Notes under the pieces: model-generated
Told to the model about the DNA's origin: nothing
Databases searched by the model: none
Seen by the model: only the letters and a program-made list of their open reading frames with translations
Position numbers and translations under genes: made by a program
Shown here: positions 1 to 12,800 of the stretch, in pieces
How the letters are laid out: every line of letters begins with the position of its first letter
Numbering within the stretch: position 1 is the stretch's first letter
DNA from: Nautilus pompilius
Lineage: Eukaryota; Mollusca; Cephalopoda; Nautilida; Nautilidae
Direction: 5' to 3'
DNA length: 64,000 bases
Assembly (NCBI GenBank): GCA_018389105.1
Contig: JACATO010001438.1
Coordinates: 330,501 to 394,500, forward strand

Positions 1-68
1 AAATAGCACCACTAATATTTTTTCCTTTCTTAACATTTAATTCCACAATTTTAGTTTTTATTTTGCAG

Positions 69-3000
69 ACACTGAGATACTTGCAGCCAGCCAGTCTGGC
101 CCAGACATTCCGTGTTTTTAACAAGTATTTTCAGGTATTCATGATCTAGGTGGGCATATTGATTTGTGACTCTGGACACATTGGTTTTTGTGCCACATTC
201 CACTTTTGATCATGAGACAGTGACAGTATTTTAAAAACTGTGGCTGTTTTAACTTAAAGTTGGTAGGGAGAAATGGTGGGGTGTGGGGATCTTCTTTTCT
301 CCCTCAGGTTTGTTAGCATTCAGTGTATAAACTTTATGCCTGTTGGTTAAATTATTAATATAATTGTTTTTTTTTTTTATTTCTCAGCCTCTCTTTGTGG
401 ATGTTTATTTGAAGCAGATTTTAGCCAGCAGGACAGTTCCACCATTCCATGTTTTGGTAAGAATGGGGAAATTGTAGTTTTCAATGAAATGTTACATTTG
501 GATTAGGCCTTTCAATAAGAAAAGGAAACCAACTAAAACCTGTTCGTGTTCATTAAAATATACATTGCACAAATGGCAGCAGACATTTTGAAATGCTTTC
601 TGTTAAACACAGCCTCATCATCTTCTCTATCTGTTTCCTCATCCAACAATTTTTCAGTTTAAAGGTCAGCATTGTTTCTCCCAGTTTGTCTATCATTTTG
701 ATAAACTCCAGCGGCTTGAAGGGGACAAATTTAAAGTAGCAAAACAAAATTAAGACTTGTCTGATATTTTAAAAAAAGTTAATTTGTCTGCATCTAAGAT
801 GAAATCAGATTGTTTTTTCAACCTGTTGATGAACACTTTTGCCTATAAAAACTTGACTATTATTTAATTTAGAGTAACATTAGTAATAATACAAACAATG
901 CTTTTCTTGATCTAATTCATCTTTGGAGAAAGGGAATGTGGGGATTCTTTATCACCTTATAGATAGATGCTCTGCTGCTGTGATAAATTTCTCTACCATT
1001 TCATTAATTTATGAAGCATAATTGTATATTTTTATTCACAACTGCATTTTTATTTTCAATGAAAAGGAATAATTTACATACTGTGAACTGCCAGGAGCAC
1101 ATGGTTTGTAAAAGGGACATAATTCAATCTATTTGTTTTTGGATGCAACTATTATCATTGTTGTTATTGAAATTATTTTATTTTATATTTTTTATATCCA
1201 GGAATGTAGCAATGATCTGCTGAAACACCTTAACCATGAGGAATTTAGTGAACTAGTTTTGCCAGCAGCACAAAAGGCTATGCTTCGAAACCCAGAAATA
1301 ATTCTGCAAGGTAAGTTGATATTTTGTCAGTGGGAATAAAGTAACCTTGACAGTAATTTTGATCAACCTGGTTCAAAAGATTTACATGGAAAACCCTATT
1401 TTAACTTTGCTAATTGCCAATAATACTATTGAATCTTGATCGAATGTGTACCTTGTTGTTTCAATGCTTAAGAGTGACTGCCTTGTGAAAAGACTCTCGT
1501 CAGTAGTCAGTACACCGGTGAGTGCCTCTATCACTGTCATCTTTACTGCATGGACTTATTTAAAATATTTTCTTTTTTTTTTTTTTTACTAAGACCATTA
1601 TTTATTTTTTAGCTACTAAGAATGTTACTAAGCAGAAGAATCTCTGGTCTGACCTGGACATGTTGGTAAAGCTAAGAATTAAAATGTTAATTGCCACTTA
1701 GTCTGGTTGATGTATGTAGTACATTGTGCAATCTTAAGTTTTTATGCAAATAATCAGTAAGTAGTAGTTTATGGAAATGGCTGCACAGACATTAATAGAT
1801 TCATAAAGGATAAGCACTTTTTGTTTTAAATTTCATATTTGAAATAACTAAAGTTGAGGAGAAGTCAGGTGGCATCCGTCCAGTGTGAAACCCCCCCCCC
1901 CCCCAAACACCAGAGCATACCACAGTGAAGTGAAGATTTTATTTGTTAAATGTATTAAAGTTATTTGGATTCAGAAAAAAGGACATTGTTTGCTAGGATT
2001 TTCATGTTTCGCAAAAACTTTAAAAATGTGAACTACTGAGTCAAGGCCTGGTCACCATCCACCCACAGCAGTCAATGATGCATTTAAGATATGATAGAGG
2101 TATCTCTGTTTACTTATTCTGAAAGTTGTTCTGTTGTCATTTGTATTTTTGGGCGGAATAATAGAGAGAAATGTATGCAAACATTTTTTTTTAGTTTGTA
2201 AATACTTCTCAGAGAAAAGAAAATACTTTTTTTTTTTTTAAGCTCCTTTATTGTTAATTCAAGTTTGTGATGAATGTTCTGTTATGTAGGTGTACAAGGT
2301 TCATTGCTATTTTGCTTCCAGCCATAGAGCAACTGCTGTTTGGGCTAAAGCTGGATCTCAGTCAGTATGCCATGGACCTGGGAAAGACACTTGCTAGTAA
2401 GTTTTCAGATGCATCCAACAGCACCTTCCTTTATTGGCAATGTTCATCATGCACTGAAAAAAAAACTGCTTTCTAATCTTAAATAACATTGCTCTAGTTG
2501 CAGGATAATGTTACACCTGTGTTATCTTCAGCTTAAAGGTCTTGCTAAAAATGTCAGGAATTAAGTAGGAAGTGAGATAACTTGGAGAAATTAAGGCAAG
2601 GAAAAAAAAAAACTTTCCATTTCTTTAAAAAAAATTTTTAATAGTTCCACAGACTTAAACAAAATAGTCTTCTGGTAATCCAGGGTTATATAATGCATTC
2701 TTATTTTACCTTTTTTTTTCTTCTTTTTTTTTTAAGTTTCACACTAAAAGTGACACATCTATCTGCAGTTTAATGATATCAAATCATTCTAATTTAGAAA
2801 GCTGCTTATAAGATTTTTAAAAACTTTAATGGCATTTCTCTGTCAATGTTTTTTCTCTGCTAACTGAAACTTCTTAATCTGCCATCTCTGTCATATTGAA
2901 TCTTATTACCTCTTCCGCAGAGCAGCTCTGTGCTAAGGCAGTGATGACCAGGGAAGAGGCAACCAAAGCACTTAAGGCTCTTGCCATGCAAAGCAGTGAC

Positions 3001-3836
3001 CCGGATGCTGTAAGGAAACTCATCACCCATTTGTTTGCTGTCCTCAATGGTGAGTGTCTGGGGTCACCATGGCCTTGGTTCAGTCTTAGTGCCTATGAAT
3101 TTATAGTCAGATAATCAGTGGTACAGCAAGAAAGAAAAACAATTTTTTTTTAACTTTGCAGTCAGATTCATGACACGTTAAGTGGTGGTTCTTTAGCAGA
3201 AATGTCTGATTTGTATTTTTCAACTAGATGAGTATTTTCGATTAAATGTTTTCTAAGATATGTATAAAAATTTGCTTGTTTTATTTTCCATTCGATGTCT
3301 TTCCCTTTTATTTATTTACTTTTGTTGTTATTGTATCCTGTTTTTATTGTTCTGGTACCTATGACTTCATGATTGAAGATATAAATATAGTAAGCGTAAG
3401 CATTTAGATGAAATAATTTGTAAGTGAATTTGATATTACAAGTGGAGGATTTCTTAACGTAGGCATTGCCGTCTGTATTGGGTACATTGACTGTCAGAAA
3501 TTGAGAACTACTAAAACAGCTCTCTTCAAATTTGTTAATTTTTGTGGAAGTTTAGCTTTAAAAAAAACTTTTTTTTCATAATTTAAAAACAATAATCATG
3601 CAAGCATGCAAAATTAGCATGTTTATGAACTTTTCAAGTTGCACTGGATGTTTAATTTAATTTTTTTCTTGGTTTGTCAACAGGTTCTGAAGGTAAACTG
3701 ACCACATCTGACCAGAGAGTTGGGGTGATGCAGGGCATTGGAGTAATGAGCAACCATGTTGTCAGTGGACAGAACCAAATTCAGAACTTAAGCAGTGACG
3801 TCTGTGAGCTTACTATCCCAATTCTGCAGCAGGAAG
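69..3836 (+). CDS. GCN1: GCN1 exons 1-6 of the window: N-terminal HEAT region
   Basis: Exons 69-134, 388-456, 1202-1310, 2322-2396, 2921-3049 and 3684-3836. The first exon starts in phase 0 after TTTTGCAG at 61-68 and reads [10 protein letters not shown]. Exon 2 holds [11 protein letters not shown]. Exon 4 holds [15 protein letters not shown], the best anchor to vertebrate GCN1 (LDLSQYAMD is identical). Exon 6 reads GSEGKLT and then HVVSG, both GCN1 hallmarks. Exon ends run in phases 0, 0, 1, 1, 1, 1. The first exon corresponds to about residue 200 of the vertebrate protein, so the start codon and ribosome-binding N-terminus lie left of the window. The introns of 0.25-1 kb hold only AT-rich sequence, plus a 14-base poly-C at 1891-1904. 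Confidence 0.9.
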
Positions 3837-6800
3837 GTGAGTAATGTTACTGTCCTCGCATTCTTTCAGGGAAATAGAGCATACAAATCTCAGCAAAATG
3901 CCAATGTTACTTCTTACAGCTACTTTTCCACTCCAGCAAGGAATTTTGTACTGTGATCTGTGCACAATGTTGAAAGTACCATATTTCACAAAAAGTTGTG
4001 TTTTCTGCTTTTTTTTCTCAAGTTTATTTATGACTGAGAGTGTCTGCTTTATTTTCTGATAAATTCAATACTGAAATGATAGTATTTATTAATTAGAGAG
4101 AACTTTTATCTTCTTTTTTTAATAACCTTAAACAGCCTGAAAGACTTCTGTTGGGGGGATTATGTTAAGATTTTAATATTTCGATATTATGTTGTCTCCT
4201 GATGTAGAGCATTTTAAAGAAAAGAATTATTGTTGTTGTTGTTCTTTATCTTGAAGGATGCTTAAAGATTTGTAAACTCTATACCATGTCAGTTTTTACC
4301 TTACTAGGGATGTGGCAGATAACTGATAATTGGTCTAATTTGCCATTTTTCCAATTAATCAATCAGCTGATTATTAAGCTTCTTAACACCTAATGAAAAC
4401 CTTTTCTTGTCTTAGTCAGAAGGAACTGCAATACTGCTACTGCTCTTTCTCTTCCATATTACAAAGTTTATCCAGATTAACACACAACCAGATGCATTTT
4501 ACAAATATTATATTCAAAATTAAACACATTTATGAAACTTTAAAGTTGTAAAAAAATATGAAAGTGACTGTCTTGAAATCAAAAGCTTAATTAAAAACTA
4601 ATCAACATAGCCTTTTTGAAAATCCAGATTAATGCATAATTATGTGAAAGCCAAATGGTCTACAAATAGATTAAAAATTATTATTGAAGTCTGTTAAAAG
4701 TATGATTTTATATTTTGAATCAAAAGCTCTTAAATTATGTAGAAACATGAACTTTCTGCCATTTTCTGGATTGAGGTGATTTTCTTGCTGACTATTTTGC
4801 ATGTCAACTGTTGCTAAAAAGCCGTTTGCTGTGTCTATGGAAAATGGAGGTGCACATAAACGCACTTCTAACTCTTTTGAATTGGAAGAGTATTTCCTTT
4901 CCATTGTTGCAAAGATTTTTTTATTCTTGGCTAATATGACCAAGTTGGTATATTCCTTGATTTCTTTCTCTGAAACAGTAGTGTGTTTTTTCTGGTTTAG
5001 ATCTCGGGGATCTGCTCTTTGCTTTTTTGTAGAGCTGGCAGCTTGACCACTTAGTTTGTTAATGTTTTAAAAGACAATTACTCAAATCAGAAATTTCTGA
5101 TCAGTCAGCACAGACATTACTAAGAATGAATAATTAAGCAAAAAATAGTGGAGAGGCTTTCTATATCATGGAAATCAGACTAATGCTATACTGGTTGCTT
5201 ACATTGGAATATGCATATTATATGATGCGAAAAGGTTTAGATCCTTTTTTGTAAAAAAAAAAAAAAAGTTTGCTTAACTTCACTTCCTGCAAGAGAATAT
5301 TTTAGTAATAATGCAGTGCAATGATCATTTCTGATTTCAGTCACCTTTTAAATATTTTTCAAAGTCATTGTGTCTATTTGTTGTTCTCTTTATCTATCAA
5401 GACATATCGGCAGACTTGCAACATGTCACAAGTTCTCAAACTCTACACAAACCGAACAATTATTCAGGGTGATTTTACTCCTTAATGTTCAGCAGTAAAT
5501 AAATTTTTAAGATTTTGGGCTGCTGAATAAAACCTGGATGCTTGAAGTTGGGAGAAGAGGACAGATCCCTTTAGACCTGTTTATTTTCCTGCTTGTGATG
5601 ATGCTTTCTGTAGAGAAATGAATTTCTGGCCACCTAGTAAGAGCGGGCCAAAAATTCTGTCATGGATTTTACCAACCAGCTGATTAATCAGTAATCAGCC
5701 AATTTGATTATTGCCATGCCATATTACTTGACCACTTGTAGGCACTGTTAATATTTGTGTTGAACTGGCTGTATATTTAGTCAAGACATGGGTTTTGGAG
5801 CAAAATATAGAGAGTTGTATGAATGCAGAAGGTACTATATGGCTTAACCTGTGTGAGTAATACAGGTTTGAAGGTTAGTTTGGTGCAAATGCACCCCAGA
5901 TGGCATAAGGGGGTTAGTGGTTAGCAAAATCCTTTTACTGTCATGAAATCTAGCTTAAAATTTTTTTAAAAGTGTAAAATGAAGTGCTTCTGCTAAGACT
6001 TATTTCTACCTTATAAATCAATAATTGTTTCTTAGTAATATCTCTGGAAAAAATCAAGGAGTGCTGATGTTTTCCTCAGTGTAGGAAATTACATTGAAAG
6101 CTTTCTCAATAATCCTGCATGTATGTAATCGTCATAACTTTTACTGACAGTAACTACAACAGCTGTTGGTTTAGATACTAGTTTTGAAAATGAAGCAAGA
6201 GCATCTGAGTTGTAGAAATGTCTGCAGAAGTATTTTGAAAAATTTTCTCTTGACTTTTTGTTGAAATTATCAGAAGTTACCTGGTTTTACTAGCCATAAA
6301 ATGAGTCAGTTTGAGACTTATGATATTGGTTGGGTTTGTTTCAGTCCATGAAGGGATGTTGGTCCAGGCTTTGTTGGTGTTAACAACTTGGTGTGCTCGG
6401 TTTTACACAGAGATTCCTGACAAACTAATAGAATGGTTCAAGGTATGTAGAAAGAAAGCAAGCTCCTCCTATAAACAACCAGCATTTTATACCAGAGCAA
6501 GACCACTTTGAAAGTTTTGCACTTTTAATACAAAAAATCGTTTTATCCTATTTCGATTGATAAAAGGATTTTGTTTTTGAGTGATTAGAAATAGTGTAAG
6601 TTGTAATTGACAAGTAGATTTCTAACTGTGACTTTTACATGAAGTTTTTTTGATTGGCAGAGATATAGTTCACACATCAGTAAATTTGTTTGATCTTCTC
6701 ATGGTTTTTTGTATTGTTTTTCCTCCAAATTGAGCTGACAGATTTTTATCTAGTGTATTTATAAAAGATAGCTCAAATATTTTATTGTTTATGTTACCTA

Positions 6801-9800
6801 TTAGCTAATTTTTTTGTGTGCTAACATCATCTTATATAAAAATGTTGTTATTTTACTTTTCTTTTTCTTTTTTTTCATCCCAGAAAGGAATTGGTCTAAA
6901 AACATCTACATCTTCTGTCCGTAATGCTTACATTCGGTGTATGGGTGCTGCTTTTCAAGGTAAGTTCAAGTGAATCTTTTCCTCTAACTGTGGTTTGCCA
7001 CTCTACTCATCTCCACTCTACAATAGATGCCTGTTCTTTTTCTTATGCAGGAGATGCCCTCCTCCAGGCTGAGAGAATCATTCCAGTGCTGCTACAAGTT
7101 CTGGAGAAGGCAAACAACCAGTCTAGTCAGACCCAACTGGTTGCTGAGGCTCTCTCTGCCTCCTGCATTCTCATCAGGCTCTCCCTAGTAGATATTCAGG
7201 CAGGTGAGATGCTGATATTGTAAGAATTTTGCATTTGAACCCATTGTTTTTCTTTAAATTGTGTGTGCCACCTATTGTTTATCATAGGATCAGAAATCAC
7301 TAATGACATCTCAGAAATCTCCTCCTGACACTGTAGAACTAAAAACCTTTATATAAACCTGTATTGTTTTCACTTTCAAATGGACCATTGTTTTAGTTCT
7401 TGTTACTAATTTTAGGTATAAAGGAGATGTGGTTTAGCATTAATCGAACAGAATTTTGTTTGTATTATATATTTTCCTCTATTCAGCCTGCATTATAAAA
7501 TTTGTCCATTCTTAGAATCACATCTATCTCAGGTTTTGGGTCCCATGACTCAGTAAATTGGATTTGGATGCATTAGAGTACATTGCTATGAGTCCTAGAG
7601 ACTTGTTAATTTTTATGAGTTGTAATGTGTAAAACAATTTTATATCACTTTCCATGCTTTAATTTTAATTCTACCAAGCTCCAAGTAAATATTAGCTGTA
7701 ATAACCACAATGGATTTGAAGAAATCAGATTGTGACAGGTTGCAGTCACTTGAATAAACAAATAATTAACCAAACATTTCATTGATTACCCATCGAGCAT
7801 TAGGAAGTAATAATCAACAGTTAAATTAACTATACAAAATAATTTTTAAAAATCATCTGATTATCTTTGAGTGTGATTTATATTTTTAGTTCCACTATTA
7901 TATCTGGTTGATTTATTTTTACACACATTACTGGCTATGTTTGAAAATGCAAATTAAATTGGGAAACTTGACATTTTTTCTGTCATTAAAGTTCATAAAT
8001 AAAAATGAGTATAAAGATGTACAATCTTTTTGTAAACTACTTCAATATACCAAAATGTCTCTGTCTAAACTTGATATTTTTTCCTGGAGAACATGAGCAA
8101 TTGGCTAATGAAACTTTGGCAGTAGACTAAGAGAGCCATAAAGAAAATGTGAACTTTCATTTGACTGACAGTAAGAAGGCTCCATAAGTGGAAGTATTTC
8201 GCGATGACTTGTTAGGACAGTTTACCTGGCTGGAAAAATGTAAATTTGACAATCAGATTTAAATTAAATGTATTTGGTGTCATGATACAAAAAACAAAAT
8301 ATCACAATTTACATGTTAAAGCTTCTGCTGAGACCCAGTGGCATAACTAGGGGGGGGGGGCAGAGGGGGCACTGTTTTGAAAGGGGTGCAAAATTGACCA
8401 AGCTCATCGGGACCAACTATCACGAATGGTGAGATATGTCGACGTTGACTTTGACAAAAGGACTGTTCGTGTCCGAGAGTCCTTTCTTGGGTTCACCCTA
8501 CTCGAAAAGAAAGATGCAGCCAGTATTGTCGGCATAATTTTGAAGGAATTGGAAGATGATGGCCTTGCACTGAGTGATTGCAAGGCACAATGTTACGACA
8601 ACGCTGCGGTCATGGCCGGACACACCAGTGGAATTCAGCAACGCATAGCGGACTTGAACGAAAAGGTGATATTTGTGAATTGCGGCAACCATTCGCTCAA
8701 CCTTGTTGGTTTAAGCGCAGCAAAGAGCAGTTTTAAGATTATTTCATTTTTCAACGTCATCGATTCCCTGTTTGCGTTCTTTTCGCGATCAACACGGCAT
8801 TGGGAAAAGTTGAAGCAAGCCATCCCTTTTGTTCTCTAATGTCCATTGGACACCAGGTGGAGCGCAAGAGCAGATGCTGTGAAACATCTTGCAACATTCC
8901 TAAACAAAATTCTAAACCACCTGCAAAATTTGGTAGATGATAATGATGAGACATCCAACACACACTGTGATGCTGACCATCTTTTAAGCCAAATGCTGAT
9001 CTTCCATTTCTTTGCATTGCTTGGATTTTGGAACAGGATTCTCGCTGGAATCGACCGGGTTCAGAAACGGCTACGAGATCCAACGATGAACTTCCGGGAT
9101 GCCGCAGATGATATCAAAGCCCTTCAGCAGCATTTCTTGGATAATGAAAATGCTCTTGTCCACCAATCTCTAAATGAAGGCATTGAGCTTAGTCAACACT
9201 GGAACGGTGACATCAACAAACGTCGCGGAAGACCAAAACAACGGCCTTCTGATAATTCCGAAGATGAAACATCAGCACAAACCAATGAGATAGAACAAAT
9301 CATGAAGACTGTTCTTCATCGTCTTCAATCCGAAATGCAGCATAGATTCACCCATTTACACGATATTGACGCAAAGTTTGGTTTCCTCCTTGATGTTCGT
9401 ACTCTGTTATCCCTCACTTCCAGACGACGTTGCACTTCGATCAAAATGCGCTTTGTTGACTAATCATTACAGTGCTGACATTGACAGCGAGGAGCTCTTC
9501 GAAGAAATCATTGACTGCCGGGCGTTGTTGTCCACTTGTGCCAAAGTTTCAATATCAAGACCAGAACATTTCCTCAAATTTATTGTTCAATACAGAGATA
9601 ACAGCGTCTTTCCTAATTTGCGCATCGGTCTTCAGATTATGTTAACAATAGCCGTTTCAAGTGCAAGCTGCGAAAGGTCATTCAGCAAACTCAAGCCAAT
9701 TTTGTCATATTTGCGGACATCAATGTCTCAAAGCCGCCTGTGTGACCTTGCCCCCCTCAGCATTGAAAGCGAAGAAACAAACACAACCGATTTTGAAGAC

Positions 9801-12800
9801 ATAATCGATCAATTTGCATCAATGAAAGCTAGAAAGATCCCTTTGTAAATACTTTCTGTTACTCTCTTGTTCCATTTCAATTCATAAGAGTATTTTTAGA
9901 TTATGCATTCATGGTATTTTCAATAGTTAGTACCTGGGATAAAGTTAACTTTAAAAAATCCTTAAAGGGGTTAAATCGGACTACTGTCTAAGAATTCTTA
10001 GTTCATAGATTTTTGAAGTAACTAGCCTAACCCATTTAGCTCTAGAGGGCTTAAAGTTAGGAATATCCGTACTTCATTTCAGCAAATAAACGAAATTTGA
10101 CAAGACAAGAATAATTTCTTTGCTTAACAGGTACATGACAGTATAAGCATTTTATATGATACTTGCAAGACGACTCATTTGTTCATTGCTTTTTATGATA
10201 TGTCCTATAAAAGGACGGTTTGGAATTAGTGGGTTGAATATTACGCAGTAATAATATTGGGCAAAATTAAAAATAAAATGAAATGATTTTAGTTACTTAT
10301 AACTCATAAGTAATAAATAATAGGTCGATTTTTTAATTGGGGGGGGCGCAAATTTCGACTTGCCCCCGGGTGCCATTTACCCTAGATACGCCACTGGTGA
10401 GACCATAAATCTTAGGTAATAACATGTTTAGATCTTACCAAATGTCTGTAATTCCAGCATTCTGATTTTAGTTCTTATCACAAAGAATCATTTTTATAAG
10501 TGCTTTTTCATTCTTCCATAGAATCAAGACTTGGATATTTCTGGAACACCGTCCTTGACATGGATAAGCAGCTGATGTGGAATGAAAAATTCCTTACTTC
10601 AGTCAGCGAAGATGGTGAGAGTTTATAAATTAGCATTAGATCACCGTGTTATTTCCTTTTTCTTCTTTCTTTCCTTCTTCCTGAAGAATTATTATTAATA
10701 TTATAATTATTCTCTAAAACAACAAAATATTTTTGTTGTAATAATAACTCACTTATTTCATTAAATTCATTAGAGTATCAGTACCTCTGAGTCATATATG
10801 GGTGATATGCTGTAGCTTTCTTGTCAAGAAAACCACAAGTAACTTTGTGCATCATAGTTGTGCAGAGTGTTGTATGGCATTTAGTTGTGTGTTCAATGTA
10901 CAAGATGGTGATGGGCTTTGATATCACTAATTTTTTTTTGTGTTTTTTAAGAAAACTCATAAACAAGGTGGTGTACTGATGTGAATATATATTTACTACA
11001 TTTAATAATTTGTAGTTGGTTAATTTTAGCTTGGTAACCAAACCTAAGTAGTAATGATATCCTAAGGATGTTCAAATGTTTTTTTGTCAGACAATGAAAA
11101 GTGGGAGAAAAAAAGTGAAAAGAAGTCTACAGATTGTCTTTCTATTCTCTTAATGAAACAATCGGTCATGTAAGTGCATGCCTTCAAGTAATGTGTACAA
11201 TTCCCCAGTGATCTGGATGCATTCAACATGGAACATTTTTCCTTAAGTAAAATGTGACAGTTACATAACATTGCTTCTGATGTGTCTGATGGGAAATGTT
11301 TAATTTTAATGTGGCATATGTTATTTTTCTTTAGATGCTTGTATTAAAGGGCTGACATCTAAAATCAAAATAAAGACATTAAAAAAATAATGTTTATCAG
11401 ACTTTATAATTAAAAAGAAAAAAATTTTGTTTAACTTAAAAAGTTGCAGTGTTTGAAATTTTGCAGAAAATGTTAGCTTATTCTTTCACCTCTTCCATCT
11501 TTGTTAACTCCAATCTTTTGTCATCTTTCAGTGATGCGGGATTTGGTGTTTTTAATTGAAAAACTCGTTGTTGATTTTCCCCACAAGATGACAGAGAAAA
11601 TTTCCAGGTATAACACACATTCATTGCAGAAACTGAAATGACTTTGTAGTCGCTAGCTGCATGCTATTGATAGTGGTTTTGAAAATGAGAAGTAAGTTAT
11701 AAAGCTTACAATGACCCCTTTTCTTGTTAAAAAAAAGAAGCATGAAACAGAATTTTAAAAGTTTTGTCACATTTAGCATCCCCATTTTGGTTGGTAAGAC
11801 ATTCCAAACATTTACAGTTCTATCATCTTACATTATTGGGTAATTGTTAATTTTTTTCTAAGATGACCAAGTAATTTAGGGCGTAATATAAGGTTCCATG
11901 GCTGGATTACGTGTTATACCTCTTATTATTCTAGTCAATCCTCTGAACCTTTTTTGGTCAACCACTAACCCATTGGTTATGAGTGTTCCATATCTGGACC
12001 ATGTACCTGAAAATTGCTCTATACATGTTTTTATGATGGAACTACTACTGTTTAACAAACACTAGTTTGATTTGACATATCTAGCATCATCACATTTACT
12101 TTCACATTACTCCAGTCTATAATAATAGGTAAATCTTATTTATTCTTTCCATGTGTGTATTTATCATTTATAAATTTTTGTTGTTCATATTTCAGAAACC
12201 TCTACAGAGCTTTTTCCTACTGCTTGACCAGTAAGTTTTGGACTGTTCGAAGAAAGGCATATTCTACTTTGAAGCCCATTTCCTCTTTACCTGGAGCAGC
12301 AAACATTCATGTCGAAATGATCATGGAATTCTCTCAGTTACTTTCAATTCAGAAGGTAAGAGACTTCATTTCCAAGTGCCAAAGGTGATTTGAAAAAGCT
12401 TTGCACTTTGTGTAACATCTATTGATGTGGAATTATAAATATGAACACTATGATCAATTGCTTCAGTTTAGCTAATTTATCTTTTATTTAAGCTTCCCCA
12501 GCCAGCTGAATGTCTTTCCGATGGAGAAACTCCAGCTGAACAATCCAAGCAAATTTCACCAAAAATCCTGGTCAGTGCTTTACAAGTCTTATGTCTCATG
12601 GAGACAAATGATGTTGAAGAAGCTGAAAATTTGGCAATAGCTGCCTTCATGCCAGCTCATCATCCTTGCATGTGTAAGTCTGTGTTTGTTCTTCCTCTGT
12701 CCCAGCTTAGCGTGTGTTGTGTTAACGTATGTCTGTCAGTCTGCCTTCAAATACACTGCTTAGATTTATTAGGGATTAACCATTTTTAATTCTCATTTTG

